Source of the DNA: UBA3792 sp946185305
Lineage (GTDB): Bacteria; Bacillota; Clostridia; Christensenellales; CAG-138
DNA: 11,850 nt
Reading direction: 5' to 3'
NCBI GenBank assembly: GCA_946185305.1
Contig: CAMHJE010000066.1
Coordinates: 1-11,850, forward strand
In this document: positions 1 to 7,392 of the stretch, one piece after another
Layout of the letters: each line of letters begins with the position of its first letter
Position numbering within the stretch: the stretch's first letter is position 1
The notes under the pieces: generated by a model
Told to the model about the DNA's origin: nothing
Seen by the model: only the letters and a program-made list of their open reading frames with translations
Database searches by the model: none
Translations under genes and position numbers: made by a program

Positions 1-578
1 AAGCCATAGGTGAACGGTTCGCCGGTAACGGGATTCTTGCCGTACTTAGCGACCCAGTCGCGGCGATAGAGGAAGCCCATGAAATTGCTCTGCGCCGTTT
101 CGCGGATGCCGTATAAAGCAAGATACTTGCCGTCGGAAATGACGTAGGACTTCAGTTCCGGAGAAGCGTTCAGCGCCGCCATGTAGTTGGGCATATACTG
201 CTCGATGTACGGCGTAAGGTCGCGCAAAATGCCGTCCTCATACAGTTCGCTGGCGCTCATCTTGGAGCGGGACAGGTCGAGGATGTCCGCGTACTCCTCG
301 GTCGCAAGCAGCGTGTTGAAGTTGTCGAGTTCCGCGCCTGCCGCCGGAACGAGGAACGTCATATCCACCTTTTGTCCGTTGAAGGTCATCGTCTGCTCGA
401 TGTACTTCATGCACGGGTTTTCTTCATACGTCGTGTAATAAGACGTATCCGCGCCTGCCGGAATCCACCACGACAGCGCAAGCGTGTCCGCATCGGTGTC
501 CGTATCCTGCCCGCCGGAGCAGCCCAAAAGGGCGGCCAGCAGCAGGACAAGCGCCATTGCCAAAGTCAGTTTTTTCAT
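1..578 (-). CDS. Extracellular solute-binding lipoprotein, N-terminal part (runs off left edge)
   Basis: The reading frame starts at ATG 576-578 with a GGAGG-type ribosome site just upstream and is still open at base 1, giving about 192 residues. It opens with a lipoprotein signal peptide: KK, a Leu/Ala-rich core, and a lipobox LLGC with the acylated Cys at residue 20. The mature part carries an SWWIP segment, then MTFNG, FLVP, GAELDNFNTLLAT and DLTPYIEQYMPNY, typical of large Firmicutes ABC-transporter solute-binding proteins for sugars or oligosaccharides. It would be anchored outside the membrane and hand substrate to a permease that is not in the window. It lies 12 bases after the GH3 gene, so binding and glycoside cleavage are probably co-expressed. 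It is strikingly similar to the protein starting at 10688. The ligand cannot be read from sequence. Confidence 0.88.
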   Translation of the reverse strand, partial: MKKLTLAMALVLLLAALLGCSGGQDTDTDADTLALSWWIPAGADTSYYTTYEENPCMKYIEQTMTFNGQKVDMTFLVPAAGAELDNFNTLLATEEYADILDLSRSKMSASELYEDGILRDLTPYIEQYMPNYMAALNASPELKSYVISDGKYLALYGIRETAQSNFMGFLYRRDWVAKYGKNPVTGEPFTYG

Positions 579-590
579 TGTCGTTCCTCC

Positions 591-1913
591 TTATTGTGCC
601 GAGAGTTTGGAAAGAAGATCGCAAAAGACCGCGCTGTTTTCGATCAGCGTCAGCACGCGCGCCGCCGCCGGGCGCAGGTCCTTTTCGGTCAGCGTACCCG
701 CTTCGATCGCATCCAGGATCGCCTTCTTATCGCGCTCGTCACCGTACATATACAGGTCGTTTCCCATAGGCGCGCATAGAGCTGCGTCGCATTGGGCGTT
801 GAAGTCCGTCATGACAAGTCCTTTGAAGCCCCATTCACAGCGCAGAATCTTGGTCAGAAGATCGTAATTCGTGCCGTTGAACGTACCGTTGATCTTGTTG
901 TAGCTCGACATGACGGTCATCGGGTCGCTTTCCTTGACGGCGATCTCAAAGCCCTTGAGATAGATTTCGCGCAAGGCACGCTCGTTGAGGTTCGACGAAC
1001 TGTGCGAACGGTTCGCCTCCTGCGAGTTGCAGGCAAAATGCTTGAGCGAAACGCCGACGCCCTTGTGCGTCTGTACGCCCTGCGTAATCGCCGCCGCCAT
1101 CTTGCCGGTCAGATACGGATCCTCGGCAAAGTATTCAAACGTTCTGCCGCAAAGCGGATTGCGGTGGATATTCATGCCCGGTGCGAGCCAAACGGTCACG
1201 CCGTAAGCGATCAGCTCCGCGCCCATCGCGTCGCCGACCTCACGCACCAGATCGGTGTTCCACGTCTGCGCGAGCAGGATATGCGCCGGCCATGCGGTCA
1301 CATAGCGGTACGCGACGACGCCGGGCTTTTTCAGCGCCATCATACGCATCTTTTTAACCTGCTCGGCGTACGCGCCGACGTTCCAACGCTCGGAGGTTTT
1401 TAAGGCGTACTCCATGCCGTCGTCCGCGATCTTGACCGTATTCACGATATTCAGCCCCGCGGGGCCGTCGGACACGACGATGTTCGGAATGCCCTTTTCC
1501 CGCAGGCACGTTGCGGTTCTGCCGCCCGCGCCGAGGATGATGTGTTCGCCGAGGCCGCTTCTCACGCCCGCGCCGCGCACGAGCATACCCATTTCGGAAA
1601 GCGTCAACGAATCCAGTTTTTCCTTGACCCACGGCGATTCCGGAACGGTCGGCTGTTCATAGGAATGTGTTTCGGTCGAAATTGCAGAAGCCGAAAGCGG
1701 CAGCGTCGCAATCTCCGCATCCGCGTAGGGATCATCCGCTGCGGGCGGCGTGATCTCGTCGATCTGCTCTGCCGGAGCGCAGCAGCGTTCGCATTGCTCG
1801 GTGACCACGGATCGATCGAGCCGCACGCGCGCGACGGGGCAAACGCTGTCCGCATCGGTGCCGAGAAGAAGCGTATAGTCTCCGGCTTCGAGCACCCATG
1901 CTGATTTCATCAT
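591..1913 (-). CDS. GH3 beta-glucosidase, 3' portion (catalytic TIM-barrel domain) after a frameshift
   Basis: This is the downstream part of a GH3 gene, in a different frame from its upstream part. Homology in this frame begins with SAWVLEAGDY near base 1904 and runs 437 residues to a TAA at 591-593. It holds the GH3 N-type catalytic domain: SDGPAG, APGMNIHRNPLCGRTFEYF-EDP, KHFACNSQE, NERALREIYLKGFE, and VMTDF, whose Asp (codon at 804-806) is the expected nucleophile. The enzyme should hydrolyse beta-glucosides or related beta-linked glycosides; no signal peptide is seen in the upstream part, so it is probably cytoplasmic. The only in-frame ATGs near the junction (1908-1913) lack a ribosome site, so independent translation is unlikely. 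The frame itself stays open up to about 2150, but that part is a shadow of the upstream coding frame. Confidence 0.85.
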   Translation of the reverse strand: MMKSAWVLEAGDYTLLLGTDADSVCPVARVRLDRSVVTEQCERCCAPAEQIDEITPPAADDPYADAEIATLPLSASAISTETHSYEQPTVPESPWVKEKLDSLTLSEMGMLVRGAGVRSGLGEHIILGAGGRTATCLREKGIPNIVVSDGPAGLNIVNTVKIADDGMEYALKTSERWNVGAYAEQVKKMRMMALKKPGVVAYRYVTAWPAHILLAQTWNTDLVREVGDAMGAELIAYGVTVWLAPGMNIHRNPLCGRTFEYFAEDPYLTGKMAAAITQGVQTHKGVGVSLKHFACNSQEANRSHSSSNLNERALREIYLKGFEIAVKESDPMTVMSSYNKINGTFNGTNYDLLTKILRCEWGFKGLVMTDFNAQCDAALCAPMGNDLYMYGDERDKKAILDAIEAGTLTEKDLRPAAARVLTLIENSAVFCDLLSKLSAQ

Positions 1914-3060
1914 AGCTTGCAGCGTCGCGGATGTCAAACGAAAGCGTGACCCGTTCCGATGCGCCGGGTGCGAGCAGACCGGTTTTGGCAAATGCCGAAA
2001 GCCGCTTGCTTTCCTTTTCGAGTGCACCGACCGGGCAGGCCGTGTACAGCTGCACGACCTCCTTGCCCGCATACGCGCCGGTGTTATCGACCGTGACGGA
2101 AACGGAAACGGTCGTTCCGGACAGGGACGCTTCTGCATCGCTTTGCACAAAGGTCGTATAGCTCAAGCCGAAGCCGAACGGATAGCGCGGCGCGACGCCG
2201 AAGCGGTCGAAATAGCGGTAGCCGACAAAAATGCCGTCATGGTATGGCTCGTTCAGAGTGTCGCCGTCAAGGTCGCTGAACGTTTCCGTACTCGGATGAT
2301 CCGAAAGACGGTATGCCCAAGTATCGGTCAGCTTGCCGGAGAAGTTTTCATAGCCGGACAGCACCTCGGCCAGTGCGTTGCCGCCCTCGCAGCCGCCCTG
2401 CGCCATGAACACGACCGCGTCGATCCCCTCGATCTCATCCAAAAAGCCCATATCCAGCGGCGCACCGCAGTTGAGGATCAGAATCGTTTTGGCGTAGGCC
2501 TTGCCCAAGAACGCGAGTTTTTCGCGCTCGTCGTCCGTCAGATAATAGTCCCCCTTGACCGGCTTGCGGTCGAAGCTCTCCCCCGCCTGCCGCGTGATCA
2601 CAAACAGTGCCGTATCGGTCTCGGACGCCGCAACGTTCTCCTCGGTGATCGGACGTCCGTCCGGCACGACAAACGGCGTCTTCTTGGCAAGGCGATGGAC
2701 TTCAAACGTGTTGATACCCGCAGTAGCTGCCGCAATATAGGCCTTCCAGTCCGCATACGCTTTGTCATAACCCGCGTCGAAATCGTCGAGCCATGCCGTG
2801 CTTGTAACCTCATAGCCCATGTTCAAAAGGCCCTGCTCGATCGTCACGGAACGGCGCTCGTTGACCTCGCCGGAGCCGACGCCGCCCTTTAGGGTTTTCC
2901 GCGCACCCGCGCCGTACAGCGCAATCTTCTGACTGACAAGCGGCAGCGCATGATGGTTGTTCTGCAGCAGCACAAAACCCTCCATGGCGGCACGACGCGC
3001 TAAAGCGGCGTGTGCGCGCTCCATCGGGGAAACGGCGGGATTCAGATTGGCATAATGCAT
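1732..3060 (-). CDS. GH3 beta-glucosidase, 5' portion (GH3 C-type and fibronectin-like domains first)
   Basis: The start is ATG 3058-3060, with AGGAG eight bases upstream, preferred over an upstream in-frame ATG at 3141 that would lie inside the preceding gene. Residues ~25-300 are the GH3 alpha/beta sandwich domain (FVLLQN at 29-34, GESFDR at 160-165, PFGFGLSYT at 294-302); residues ~315-385 are the fibronectin III-like domain (GKEVVQLY, FDIRDAASYDE). The TIM barrel follows in another frame, so the order is reversed relative to most GH3 enzymes, as known for Ruminococcus albus and Butyrivibrio fibrisolvens beta-glucosidases. True homology ends at residue 385 (about base 1906); the remaining residues to 1732 are Arg-rich out-of-frame sequence. 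Both parts together give ~822 residues, normal for the family. It starts 34 bases after the acetokinase-like gene, in the same operon. Confidence 0.85.
   Translation of the reverse strand: MHYANLNPAVSPMERAHAALARRAAMEGFVLLQNNHHALPLVSQKIALYGAGARKTLKGGVGSGEVNERRSVTIEQGLLNMGYEVTSTAWLDDFDAGYDKAYADWKAYIAAATAGINTFEVHRLAKKTPFVVPDGRPITEENVAASETDTALFVITRQAGESFDRKPVKGDYYLTDDEREKLAFLGKAYAKTILILNCGAPLDMGFLDEIEGIDAVVFMAQGGCEGGNALAEVLSGYENFSGKLTDTWAYRLSDHPSTETFSDLDGDTLNEPYHDGIFVGYRYFDRFGVAPRYPFGFGLSYTTFVQSDAEASLSGTTVSVSVTVDNTGAYAGKEVVQLYTACPVGALEKESKRLSAFAKTGLLAPGASERVTLSFDIRDAASYDEISMGARSRRLYASSRHRCGQRLPRRARAARSIRGHRAMRTLLRSGRADRRDHAARSG
1903..1911 (-). other. Frameshift site within the GH3 gene
   Basis: On the minus strand the sequence reads GATGAAATC here. 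Upstream homology ends in the first frame at ...ASYDE, and downstream homology resumes in the +1 frame at ...SAWVLEAGDY. Removing one A of the AAA run gives SYDE-SAWVL; adding two As gives SYDE-K-SAWVL. The break therefore maps to a short A run (1905-1907). It may be an assembly or sequencing error in a homopolymer or a true inactivating indel. Both frames stay open for more than 150 bases on either side, so no stop codon marks the junction. Confidence 0.8.
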
Positions 3061-3094
3061 AACAAGTTCTCCTAAAATGTCCGAAAGTCGGCTG

Positions 3095-4282
3095 TCAGCG
3101 GGAATATTGACAGGTGCGCCGCGCGATGCCCTTCTCCTCATCGGTCGGGATCACAAGCACCTTCACCCGCGAATCCGGCGCAGAGATCACCCCGTCCGCC
3201 GGGACGGCCTCGTTCTTATCGTGGTCGAGCTTCACGCCGATGGGCGCAAGACGTTCGCAAACCATGCGGCGGATGTCGGACGAATGTTCACCGATGCCCG
3301 CCGTGAACACAAGATCATCGAGCCGTCCGAGATCGAGATAGAACGCGCCGATATAGTGGACGATGCCGGTGACGAACACGCCGACCGCGAGCTTTGCGCG
3401 CGCATTGCCGTTCTCGGCCGCGTCGAGCACATAGCGAAGATCATTCGAAACGCCGGAGATGCCGAAAAGGCCGCCGTCCTTTTGCATGCCCTTTTGGATC
3501 TCGGCGTCGGTCAAGCCCTGCTCGCGGAGGAAATACACCATGCCGGAGTCGATATCCCCGACGCGGTTCGCGTGGATCAGGCCGGATTCGAGGCTCATGC
3601 CGAAGCTCGTATCAACGCTCTTGCCGTTTTCGATCGCACAGATCGAGCAGCTTCCGCCGAGATGACAGGAGATCGCGGCGTAATTCTCGCCCTCGCGTTC
3701 GTTCAGCACGTCTGCGATATACCCGTGCGACGCGCCGTGATAGCCGAGCCGCTGCACGCCGAACCGTTCATACCAGTCATACGGCACGCCGAACAGCTTG
3801 CGCTCCAAGGGAATCTCCCGATGGAAGGCCGTTTCAAAGCAGCCGACAAACAGCGCGTCGGGCAAGACCTCGCGCATGACCTCGATCGCGGAAAGGTACG
3901 CGCGGTTATGCAGCGGCGCCAGCGCGATCCAGTCCTCCATGCCTTTGAGGCAATCGTCGTCCAATTCGTGCACGCCGAGGTGGTCCTTGGACAGCGTCGT
4001 TTTGAAGCCGACGCGCTCGATCTCGGTAATACTCCCGATCACGCCGTAACGTGCGTCCGTCAAGTACGATAAAAACTGCTCGATGCCCGTGCGATAGGTC
4101 GGAATGTTCTGCGCTTTCAGATCGACGCCCTCGCCGGTGCGCTTGTTCGTATAGCGGAACAGGGCGTCGTCGGTCGAGCCGACGCGCTCCACGCCGCTTT
4201 GGGCAAGGACTTCGCCCGCCGGCATATCATACAGCTTGAATTTGAGGGAAGTGCTTCCCACGTTGCAGACCAGTACGTTCAT
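3095..4282 (-). CDS. Divergent acetate/propionate kinase-family enzyme (acetokinase fold)
   Basis: The 395-residue protein matches the usual length of acetate kinase and carries family landmarks: NVGSTSLKF (7-15), ELAPLHN-like LAPLHN (121-126), TAFHREIP (151-158), GYHGASH (180-186), CHLGG (206-210), NRVGDID (239-245), FTAGIGEHS (326-334) and VIPTDEE (377-383). The family transfers phosphate between ATP/ADP and a carboxylate/acyl phosphate. Several active-site positions deviate from canonical enzymes: FDTAFH is FETAFH (E150 for the catalytic Asp), HRVVHGG is ERVGFKT, HLGNG is HLGGS, and GIGENS is GIGEHS. The conserved Arg positions (R90, R240) and His positions (H182, H207) are kept. It starts 2 bases after the small protein, in the operon with fdrA, in the slot where E. 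coli oxamate carbamoyltransferase loci have carbamate kinase. Fold assignment is firm; the substrate is open and may not be acetate. Confidence 0.88.
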   Translation of the reverse strand: MNVLVCNVGSTSLKFKLYDMPAGEVLAQSGVERVGSTDDALFRYTNKRTGEGVDLKAQNIPTYRTGIEQFLSYLTDARYGVIGSITEIERVGFKTTLSKDHLGVHELDDDCLKGMEDWIALAPLHNRAYLSAIEVMREVLPDALFVGCFETAFHREIPLERKLFGVPYDWYERFGVQRLGYHGASHGYIADVLNEREGENYAAISCHLGGSCSICAIENGKSVDTSFGMSLESGLIHANRVGDIDSGMVYFLREQGLTDAEIQKGMQKDGGLFGISGVSNDLRYVLDAAENGNARAKLAVGVFVTGIVHYIGAFYLDLGRLDDLVFTAGIGEHSSDIRRMVCERLAPIGVKLDHDKNEAVPADGVISAPDSRVKVLVIPTDEEKGIARRTCQYSR

Positions 4283-4284
4283 CG

Positions 4285-4464
4285 TCAGATCCCCAAGATC
4301 GCCAACAGTTCCTGCATCTGCTTATCGCCGCCCGCCAGCGGCTTCCAATCGACCTGTACGGTCTCATAGCCCTGCTTTTCGATGGCCGTCGCAAACGACT
4401 TCGGACCGACGTTGACGACCACAAGCGGCGAACGGAACAGGTTCAATGCTTTTTCCGGATTCAT
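4285..4464 (-). CDS. Small 59-residue protein, probable detached FdrA/DUF1116-associated segment
   Basis: ATG 4462-4464 overlaps the fdrA stop as ATGA, with a GGAG site inside the end of fdrA, so translational coupling is likely. The stop at 4285-4287 is 2 bases from the kinase start. The protein contains NVGPKSFATAIEKQGYETV (19-37) followed by VDWKPLAGGDK, then a short Leu-rich helix ending AILGI. From memory, a segment of the form N-x-G-x-x-SF ... QG-x-x-V-x-x-x-W-x-P-AGG occurs as a terminal extension in some FdrA or DUF1116 proteins of other Firmicutes; here both neighbours lack it. That makes a split-off subunit or domain the best guess. It has no signal peptide or membrane segment and no cysteines. 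The frame is certain to be open and well spaced for translation; the function is unknown. Confidence 0.75.
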   Translation of the reverse strand: MNPEKALNLFRSPLVVVNVGPKSFATAIEKQGYETVQVDWKPLAGGDKQMQELLAILGI

Positions 4465-6008
4465 GCGTCTTTCTCCTTTTTCAGTTTTACGATCATGCCC
4501 GCGAGCTTTGCCGCGCGGCAGTTGGTCGAAACGCAGTACACGCCCGCGTCACGCAGCTTCTTTCTCTGTTCGTCGATGTTCTGGAAGTCCGCCGTTGTGC
4601 CGAGCACCGACGCAACGACCGCCAGGTCTCCATTGCGGCGCTTTGCCATCGCTTTGGCGGCAAGGATATCGCCCGCGACATAGCCCGCAGGATCGGGATG
4701 TCCCGGCGGGGTCAAAATGAAGTCGAGCAGGATCACGGCGGTTTCGGGATCGGCTGCCTCGCGCAAAATCGCGGGACGGCGAATGCTCGCGTCGATCGCC
4801 GGGTGCGGACGGCCGAGCGTAAACTCTTCCTCGCCGTAGTCGATACAGGTGTTTGCCTTGCTTGCATACGAATCGGCAAGCCGCAGCTCCTCGCGCAACG
4901 GCGCATTGGAATAGATATCCCCGATCAACGGTTCCATCGTGTGCATCGCTTCGTCCATATAGGTGCCGCCGGAGAACGCGCCGCGCACATACTTCTGCGC
5001 AGCGTTCATGCCCGCCACGGCTTCCCTTGCCATCGCCCACAGTTCCTCGTCCGTTTCAAAGCGGCAGGATTTGCCGATGAGCTTTAAGCATTGCTCGGCG
5101 CAGTCGTCAAGGTTTGCCGCATAGATCGCGCCGAGCGATTCGATCTGCTCGCGCGTGCAGTCCATAAAGAACACGACGCACGGCTTACGGCACGCCTTGA
5201 TGCGCTCCAGCAGCTTCGGCTTGACGTTGTCCGCGCTCTTACGCGCGATCAGAACGATGTATTTTGTTTCCAAGTCGGCTTCGAGCACGTCGATGCCCGC
5301 AAGCATCATCAGTCCGCCGACCTCAGCCTTGAGGTCGTTGCCGCCGGTGCCGATCGTCTGCGAAACGCCGCTGCCGGCTTCGTGCAGGATCGCCGCCACA
5401 TGCTGGATCCCACAGCCGGATGCGCCGACGATGCCGAACGGCCCGCGGGCGTTGATGCTCGACAGCACAAGCGCCGCACCGTTGATGTTCGCAACGCCGC
5501 AGTCCGGGCCCATGCAAAGCAGACCCTTGGACAGGGCGAGCTCTTTCATTTCGCGCTCGTCGGCCAGCGGGACGTTGTTGCTGAACACGCAGCAATGCAG
5601 ACCCGCGTCGAGCGCCTTTTTGACCTCCTCCAGAGCGTACTCGCCCGGAACGGAGATCTGACAGAGGTTCGCGCGCGGGTTATAGCGCACGGCGTCCGCG
5701 ACGGAGCCGAACGAAACCTCGCTCTGCTTGCTTGCGCTCTGCTTCACGACCGCTTCGGTCGCGGCGATGGCGGCTTCAAACGCTTCTTTGCTTTCGGCCT
5801 TGGCGACGATCACATAGTCACCCTCGGAGAGCGCCGCGATCTCAGGGGTTAACAACCCCAATTCTTTGTTCACATCCTTGAACGCATCCGTCGCCATGCC
5901 GATGTTGCCGGTCTCGATGCCCGGCTGCTCGTTGAACACGGTGGACGAAAACAGCGTTTCGAGGGAATCCACATATCGTCCCTTTTCGATTTTGACAAAT
6001 AATTCCAT
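4461..6008 (-). CDS. fdrA: FdrA family protein (succinyl-CoA synthetase-like; AllF/oxamate carbamoyltransferase subunit-like)
   Basis: The 515-residue protein combines a region like the alpha subunit and a region like the beta subunit of succinyl-CoA synthetase. Visible motifs are GPDCG (167-171), FGIVGASGCGIQ (191-202), IGTGGNDL (219-226), RGAFSGGTYMDEA (342-354), GRPHPAID (399-406), LLDFILTPPGHPDP (427-440), and SVLGTTADFQ (467-476), diagnostic of FdrA. The GHAGA phosphohistidine loop of true synthetases is not seen; that place reads FFMDCTREQIESLGA. ATG 6006-6008 is chosen over a GTG at 6020 because an AGGTG site sits correctly before it and the preceding gene ends at 6017. In E. coli, FdrA (AllF) with YlbE (AllG) and YlbF (AllH) forms oxamate carbamoyltransferase; here only the YlbE-type partner is present, immediately upstream. 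E. coli FdrA is longer, which fits loss of a C-terminal segment to the small gene downstream. Confidence 0.92.
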   Translation of the reverse strand: MELFVKIEKGRYVDSLETLFSSTVFNEQPGIETGNIGMATDAFKDVNKELGLLTPEIAALSEGDYVIVAKAESKEAFEAAIAATEAVVKQSASKQSEVSFGSVADAVRYNPRANLCQISVPGEYALEEVKKALDAGLHCCVFSNNVPLADEREMKELALSKGLLCMGPDCGVANINGAALVLSSINARGPFGIVGASGCGIQHVAAILHEAGSGVSQTIGTGGNDLKAEVGGLMMLAGIDVLEADLETKYIVLIARKSADNVKPKLLERIKACRKPCVVFFMDCTREQIESLGAIYAANLDDCAEQCLKLIGKSCRFETDEELWAMAREAVAGMNAAQKYVRGAFSGGTYMDEAMHTMEPLIGDIYSNAPLREELRLADSYASKANTCIDYGEEEFTLGRPHPAIDASIRRPAILREAADPETAVILLDFILTPPGHPDPAGYVAGDILAAKAMAKRRNGDLAVVASVLGTTADFQNIDEQRKKLRDAGVYCVSTNCRAAKLAGMIVKLKKEKDA

Positions 6009-6016
6009 ATTGCACC

Positions 6017-7264
6017 TCACCGGATCACCGCATTGCCGACGCCGATCAGCGCCTTTTTAAAGCATTCCATCGGCAGTTCGCACGCGCCTGCGCCTGCCTG
6101 ACCGCCGGTTTTCAGTCCTGAACCGCCGTGGCTGAACGGCAGCACGCCGTAGCCGACGACCTTGCGCACATCGACGCAGACCGGCGAGCCGCGATAGTTG
6201 TCCCACGGGATCGGATCGAACGTGTGCTCGGCAAGGGATACCTTGCGCGCACGCTCGGTATGCTCGCGCGCGTCCTCGAAGGTCGAACCGGTCAGCTTCG
6301 CATAGGTCGGACCTGCGATCGCGCTCATGCCGCCGAGTCCCCAGACCTCGGTCACGCAGCTGTCGCCGAGATAACCGAGCAAGTCGTCCTTTGTGGTTGT
6401 CGGCTTCAGGAACGTGCCGAGGATCAGCGGCGCCTTGGTCGTATACCATTGGTTGCCGGTTGCTGCGACCTGAATGCCGAACTCGACGCCGTTGCCGCCC
6501 ATGCCGACCATCACGGTCGAATACGGCACCTTTTTGGCGCTTGCCATGATGCCCTCAATACCCGCCATCAGCGGCTGCAGGGAGAAGCGGTCGTTCGCCG
6601 CGAGCCATGCGACGTTTTCCTTCACGCGCGGATGATCGACCTCGAGCATCCACGGGATCAGCGCCAGCGCCATCGCCATGCTCGAAGCGGGCTGCCGGTT
6701 GTGGTTCTCGTCGCCCATGCCCGCCGTTTTCGACAGCAGCGCCACAAGATCGATGCCGCCGGACTTGCGCACAGCTTCGCCGAGGATCGGGCCGAACTCA
6801 TCTCGCAGCCACGAAAGGTTCTCCTCCACGTCCTCACCGTAGATGCCCCAGCGCAGCACGCGCGGACTTGCGCCCGGATGGATCGTGCAATACCCCGTGC
6901 CGCCGGAGGTTTCGTCGGTCACGACGAATACCGGCATAGACGCGCTCGTCGCCATCGAAGCGGCGTTGGAGCAGTTATAGTTCTGCGCCGCATCCACCTT
7001 GATCTCGCCGCGCAGGATCATCTGCCACGCCTCGTCCACGGTCTTGGCAAGACCTTCATGCACCGCTGCACCGGACGCCGCCGTTTTCAGCGGGATCGGC
7101 AGATCCTCAGGCGCGATCGGCGGGCCGGGGATCAGAATAAGATTCTTTGTCATGCCCGGAATCACTTCGATGGCGGGACGCACGTCGCGCCAGATCGGAC
7201 GTGCCTTTGTGAAAATGTCCGCAACCTTTCGGTTGGCAGCCTCTACCTGTTCTCGAACGGTCAT
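6017..7264 (-). CDS. DUF1116 family protein (YlbE/AllG-like)
   Basis: A 415-residue protein, close to the ~419 residues of E. coli YlbE. The start ATG 7262-7264 follows GGAGGAGGG at ideal spacing and begins MTVREQVEAANRKV; an in-frame upstream ATG at 7306 has no comparable site. Family landmarks: IPGMTKN, AGPP-like PGPPI, TSASMPVFVV, YGEDV, GMGDENHNRQ, GMGGNGVEFGIQV, GDSCVTEVWGLGG and VCVDVRKVVGYGVLP, then a Gly-rich tail with GSGLKTGGQAGAGACE. It appears cytoplasmic. In E. coli this family supplies a subunit of the FdrA-dependent oxamate carbamoyltransferase of anaerobic allantoin use. Here it leads the operon, 8 bases before fdrA, without any purine or allantoin gene nearby. The family call is firm; the substrate is inference. 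Confidence 0.92.
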   Translation of the reverse strand: MTVREQVEAANRKVADIFTKARPIWRDVRPAIEVIPGMTKNLILIPGPPIAPEDLPIPLKTAASGAAVHEGLAKTVDEAWQMILRGEIKVDAAQNYNCSNAASMATSASMPVFVVTDETSGGTGYCTIHPGASPRVLRWGIYGEDVEENLSWLRDEFGPILGEAVRKSGGIDLVALLSKTAGMGDENHNRQPASSMAMALALIPWMLEVDHPRVKENVAWLAANDRFSLQPLMAGIEGIMASAKKVPYSTVMVGMGGNGVEFGIQVAATGNQWYTTKAPLILGTFLKPTTTKDDLLGYLGDSCVTEVWGLGGMSAIAGPTYAKLTGSTFEDAREHTERARKVSLAEHTFDPIPWDNYRGSPVCVDVRKVVGYGVLPFSHGGSGLKTGGQAGAGACELPMECFKKALIGVGNAVIR

Positions 7265-7301
7265 ATCGAACCCTCCTCCGGTATCCGTACTATTCTCTTG
7301 C

Positions 7302-7307
7302 ATCATA
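7302..7307 (-). promoter_or_regulatory. Possible -10 element for the DUF1116-fdrA operon
   Basis: On the minus strand TATGAT lies 38 bases before the DUF1116 start, preceded by an A-rich stretch. No convincing -35 hexamer is seen at 16-18 bases upstream, so this is only a candidate. A promoter somewhere in 7265-7392 is expected because the upstream lipoprotein gene ends in a terminator. Confidence 0.25.
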
Positions 7308-7392
7308 CTTATTTTTTACGTTTTTGCCGAGTAAGTCATTTGCTTTTTCGTCTGCTCATTTGTTCCCTCGTACCGATTCGCCAAATACCGCA

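Noticed and set aside
1732..1905. Continuation of the upstream GH3 frame past the frameshift
   Set aside because: The translation becomes Arg-rich and unrelated to GH3 after residue 385; the true homology continues in the other frame.
1903..1911. Programmed ribosomal frameshifting in the GH3 gene
   Set aside because: There is no clear slippery site with a rare codon or stop at the junction, and GH3 enzymes are not known to use recoding; a homopolymer indel is simpler.
3077..4072. A 331-codon open frame on the plus strand
   Set aside because: It is antisense to the acetokinase-like gene, has no ribosome site, and shows no family motif.
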